NCBI RefSeq assembly: GCF_032250955.1
Contig: NZ_JAVVES010000044.1
Span: forward strand, 1-25,101
Length of the DNA: 25,101 nucleotides
Direction of reading: 5' to 3'
From: Sulfuriflexus sp032250955
GTDB lineage: Bacteria > Pseudomonadota > Gammaproteobacteria > AKS1
Shown in pieces: positions 23,317 through 25,101 of this stretch. Positions within the stretch are counted from its first letter, which is position 1. Every line of letters begins with the position of its first letter. Both the position numbers and the translations under genes were made by a program. The notes under the pieces were generated by a model, which did not search any database, was not told the origin of the DNA, and saw only the letters and a list, made by a program, of their open reading frames with translations.

Positions 23317-24036
23317 TTACTGCCTCGCCTCATGCTGCAGGCGCTGGAAGTCGATTGCGTATTTCTCGTAGGAGTAGCTTGCCAGCTTATGCAAGGTATT
23401 GTTGCGTTTGAACTCCGCCAGTATGCGGCTTACACTTTCGGGCGTAACACCGAGCATATCCGCCATTTCATGCACCGTTAACAAGTCAACCATGTGGGAG
23501 GATTCGCCATACTCAAGTCTGGAGAGGAATTCGACCAGGCGCGCCACGCGGGATTTGATACCGCCCGTAGAAAAGTCTGAAATCCACCTGTCGGTTTGCC
23601 CGAGCTGCTTGTAGCCCTGCTTCATAATCTGGCAATACTGTTGTGGGTTTTCGCGCTCAAGAAGATGCAGGGTATTCATCGGGATATAAGTAACTTCCAC
23701 ATCATCCACGGCGACAGCATTATGCTCGTAGGACCTGGTAACCAGCCCCTCAAGACCGAGCCAGTGGTTGCGATTATGCAGGCCGACAATTCGCGCCCTG
23801 CCATTCGGCAGGTAACTGAGCAGCTTGACCATGCCATTAAGGATGATAAAAACCTTATCGACCTGATCACTCTCCCGATAAATGATCTCTTTGGACGAAA
23901 ACACCTTCCGTTTACAGCCGGTCATGACTTCCGGGAGCTCAAACATCTCCCAGTCGTTATGACTAACCAATTCATCAGTCAGACAGTGTACCGCACTACA
24001 TCTCATAGCCAATGCCTCTTGCTTGATTTTTGACAT
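23317..24036 (-). CDS. Crp/Fnr-family transcription regulator with FNR-type recognition helix
   Basis: The 239-residue protein has a cyclic-nucleotide-binding-like beta-barrel (about 40-130: SSKEIIYRESDQVDKVFIILNGMVKLL, VGLHNRNHWLGLEGL), a dimerisation helix (135-175), and a C-terminal winged HTH. The recognition helix GVTPESVSRILAEF has Glu200, Ser203 and Arg204, the same ExxSR pattern that in FNR contacts TTGA half-sites. The N-terminus has Cys13 and Cys18 (MRCSAVHCL), and further cysteines are at 41 and 135, but none falls where FNR's fourth cluster ligand is (VTYIP here). So a standard [4Fe-4S] oxygen sensor is unlikely. The start at 24036 follows AAGGA by 9 bases. It is the obvious candidate to read the five palindromes in this window. 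No full operator is seen in its own upstream region, so autoregulation is not indicated. Confidence 0.93.
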   Translation of the reverse strand: MSKIKQEALAMRCSAVHCLTDELVSHNDWEMFELPEVMTGCKRKVFSSKEIIYRESDQVDKVFIILNGMVKLLSYLPNGRARIVGLHNRNHWLGLEGLVTRSYEHNAVAVDDVEVTYIPMNTLHLLERENPQQYCQIMKQGYKQLGQTDRWISDFSTGGIKSRVARLVEFLSRLEYGESSHMVDLLTVHEMADMLGVTPESVSRILAEFKRNNTLHKLASYSYEKYAIDFQRLQHEARQ

Positions 24037-24542
24037 CTTTCTGATCCTTGTTATCCCACTACAAGCCCGCACTACGCATTGATACTTTACCCGGCATTGC
24101 TGACGACAAATCATATGTAACCGGGTTTTATATGTGGTTAAACAACTTGCTTGCCAGTCCTGAAAACCATGTTCTTACACTATTCCCCTCCTCCCGGCAT
24201 GGCAAGGTGAAAAAGACACGATGCCCAGCTGTTCGGTTGCGCTTCCTGACTTTGAGATAATCAGCCCGGCTTCATATCTCCGCGTTCGCTATGGGGCTTG
24301 CAACCAACATGGCTACAGGATACTGGCACTCTTGAAAGAGCGATATACGCAAGTTATACCTAAGTAGAATACCGGGTATGCTGTGGCTGGAGACGTTCGA
24401 CAAACGGCAGCCTTTTCAGGCCATCATGGCCGTCGCGAAACGGCGTCTGACAGAAACAGATGGCCTTATTCAGGCGTTATGCAGGCGTTATGCAGGGTAG
24501 AACAGCGCTTCTCTGCCAGGCGCTATTACTGCCGGCTCATGA
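24037..24542. other. Gap without a convincing gene, upstream of the regulator
   Basis: About 500 bases between the regulator start and the PilZ stop hold no reading frame with family features on either strand. A lone half-site CATTGA lies at 24069 without a matching second half, and an 11-bp tandem repeat lies at 24471. The promoter of the regulator should be here, but I could not fix it. Confidence 0.5.
24471..24496. repeat. 11-bp tandem repeat
   Basis: CAGGCGTTATG occurs twice in a row (24471-24481, 24482-24492) and is followed by a partial third CAGG. It lies 47 bases beyond the PilZ stop codon. It looks like a slippage duplication with no assigned role. Confidence 0.6.
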
Positions 24543-24836
24543 TCAGGCCAGGTACTTCTCTAACAATGTACGCGCCACGTCATCAAGATCCCGGAATATC
24601 ATGCCAAACCCGTTATTGTTATTATGCACGACCAGTCCCGGGATCCGCACTGCGCGACCCTCTCCATCTGAGGATATATAAAGCTCGACGCCACCGGTCA
24701 CCTCTTTCGGGGCATCAGTCAGCACAAACATTCCATCATTGCTGATGTTATATATGAGTCCTGTACGCTGCCCATTACGGTACTGTATGTCGGCCAGGGC
24801 AAGGGCTTTATAACGTGCCCCATGGCGATGTTCCAT
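24543..24836 (-). CDS. PilZ-domain protein
   Basis: The 97-residue protein is a single PilZ domain. The N-terminal c-di-GMP-binding motif RHGAR (residues 4-8, RxxxR) and the second motif NISNDG (NxSxxG) are both present, followed by GMFVLTDAP, LYISSDGEGRAVRIPGLVV and NNGFGMIFRDL. These residues predict that it binds cyclic di-GMP. As a stand-alone domain it probably acts as an adaptor on motility, polysaccharide or other targets. AAAGG lies 8 bases before the ATG. There is no neighbour in the window that reveals its partner; it runs toward the regulator gene on the same strand. Confidence 0.88.
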   Translation of the reverse strand: MEHRHGARYKALALADIQYRNGQRTGLIYNISNDGMFVLTDAPKEVTGGVELYISSDGEGRAVRIPGLVVHNNNNGFGMIFRDLDDVARTLLEKYLA

Positions 24837-25046
24837 CTGTATTACCTTTCATATATGAATACTACACACCATGACCATCTTGACCAGCACCAAAACAGGC
24901 ATATACGAAACGCGCAAATGACCTCAAACTTGTAATTCCATCCTAAGGTCGTTTAAACAATCCTCATTTCCCCCTGTCGGTCACACCCCCATGCCGGCAT
25001 TCTCAAGTGAGATAACATATAATAAATCACTGCTGTCCCGTTAATT

Positions 25047-25080
25047 CCCTCTCCCTTCGGGAGAGGGTTAGGGTGAGGGG
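25047..25080. repeat. REP-like palindromic repeat
   Basis: CCCTCTCCC (25047-25055) pairs with GGGAGAGGG (25059-25067) around TTC, followed by TTAGGGTGAGGGG. This type of hairpin with a TAGGGTGAGGG tail is a frequent intergenic repeat in many gammaproteobacteria, similar to REP elements. It may also end transcription. The 24837-25046 stretch before it shows no gene. Confidence 0.7.
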
Positions 25081-25101
25081 ATTTAGATTCGATAACACCT
25101 T

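Noticed and set aside
24880..24893. TTGA-CCAGCA-CCAA upstream of the PilZ gene.
   Set aside because: One core mismatch and no outer CA/TG bases; expected by chance in a window of this size.

Overview
The window looks like part of a stress, low-oxygen and dormancy survival island from a proteobacterium, most likely a gamma- or betaproteobacterium with an aquatic or chemolithotrophic type of gene content. The reasons are moderate GC content, AGGAGG-type ribosome binding sites, and a mix of PolX, class II ribonucleotide reductase, dodecin, CbpA/CbpM, DUF502, a BCAM0308-family protein and an FNR-type regulator. The species cannot be named from the sequence. There are no tRNA or rRNA genes, CRISPR arrays, transposases or phage structural genes.

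Layout, left to right. 1-2.1 kb: the 3' end of a DUF72 gene, a small conserved-looking protein, a BCAM0308-family zinc-ribbon protein, a diverged HNH-like protein, and dodecin. 2.3-9.0 kb: a forward block with polX, a small membrane protein, grpE, dnaK, a ClpB remnant reduced to its second AAA+ module, cbpA and cbpM. 9.1-12.4 kb: a coiled-coil stress protein, a broken Fpg/Nei-type DNA glycosylase gene, and a Lon-like AAA+ protease. 12.4-15.3 kb, reverse strand: nrdJ followed by a gene with one in-frame TGA, a 110-residue unknown, and the C-terminal tail of an FtsH gene. 15.5-19.0 kb: a HAD hydrolase, a dienelactone-hydrolase-like protein, a DUF5335-like protein, a phosphoribosyltransferase and a DUF502 membrane protein. 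19.3-23.3 kb: a two-gene trehalose/disaccharide operon (beta-PGM-like HAD plus trehalose-6-phosphate phosphatase, then GH65). 23.3-24.8 kb: a Crp/Fnr-family regulator and a PilZ protein. The window ends in a REP-like hairpin repeat.

The main observation is a repeated 18-bp palindrome, CATTGA-N6-TCAATG. It occurs five times (three perfect, two with one mismatch), always between genes, at 1647, 9855, 15363, 18371 and 19209. Its core TTGA-N6-TCAA is the FNR-type operator. The regulator encoded at 23317-24036 carries the ExxSR recognition-helix signature that reads this half-site in FNR, yet it lacks a complete FNR iron-sulfur cysteine set. I infer a local regulon covering dodecin, the Lon-like protease, the nrdJ/HAD divergent pair, the phosphoribosyltransferase and the trehalose operon. 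At two sites a -10-like hexamer places the box near -41, as in class II FNR promoters.

The second theme is erosion. Four genes are clearly broken or truncated: clpB (about the N-terminal two thirds missing), an fpg/nei-like gene (lost start, stop codon, frameshift, lost 3' half), ftsH (only about the last 80 codons remain), and the gene after nrdJ (TGA inside the frame). Proteostasis and DNA-repair genes are therefore being lost beside intact ones, probably because full copies exist elsewhere in the genome. That last point is inference.
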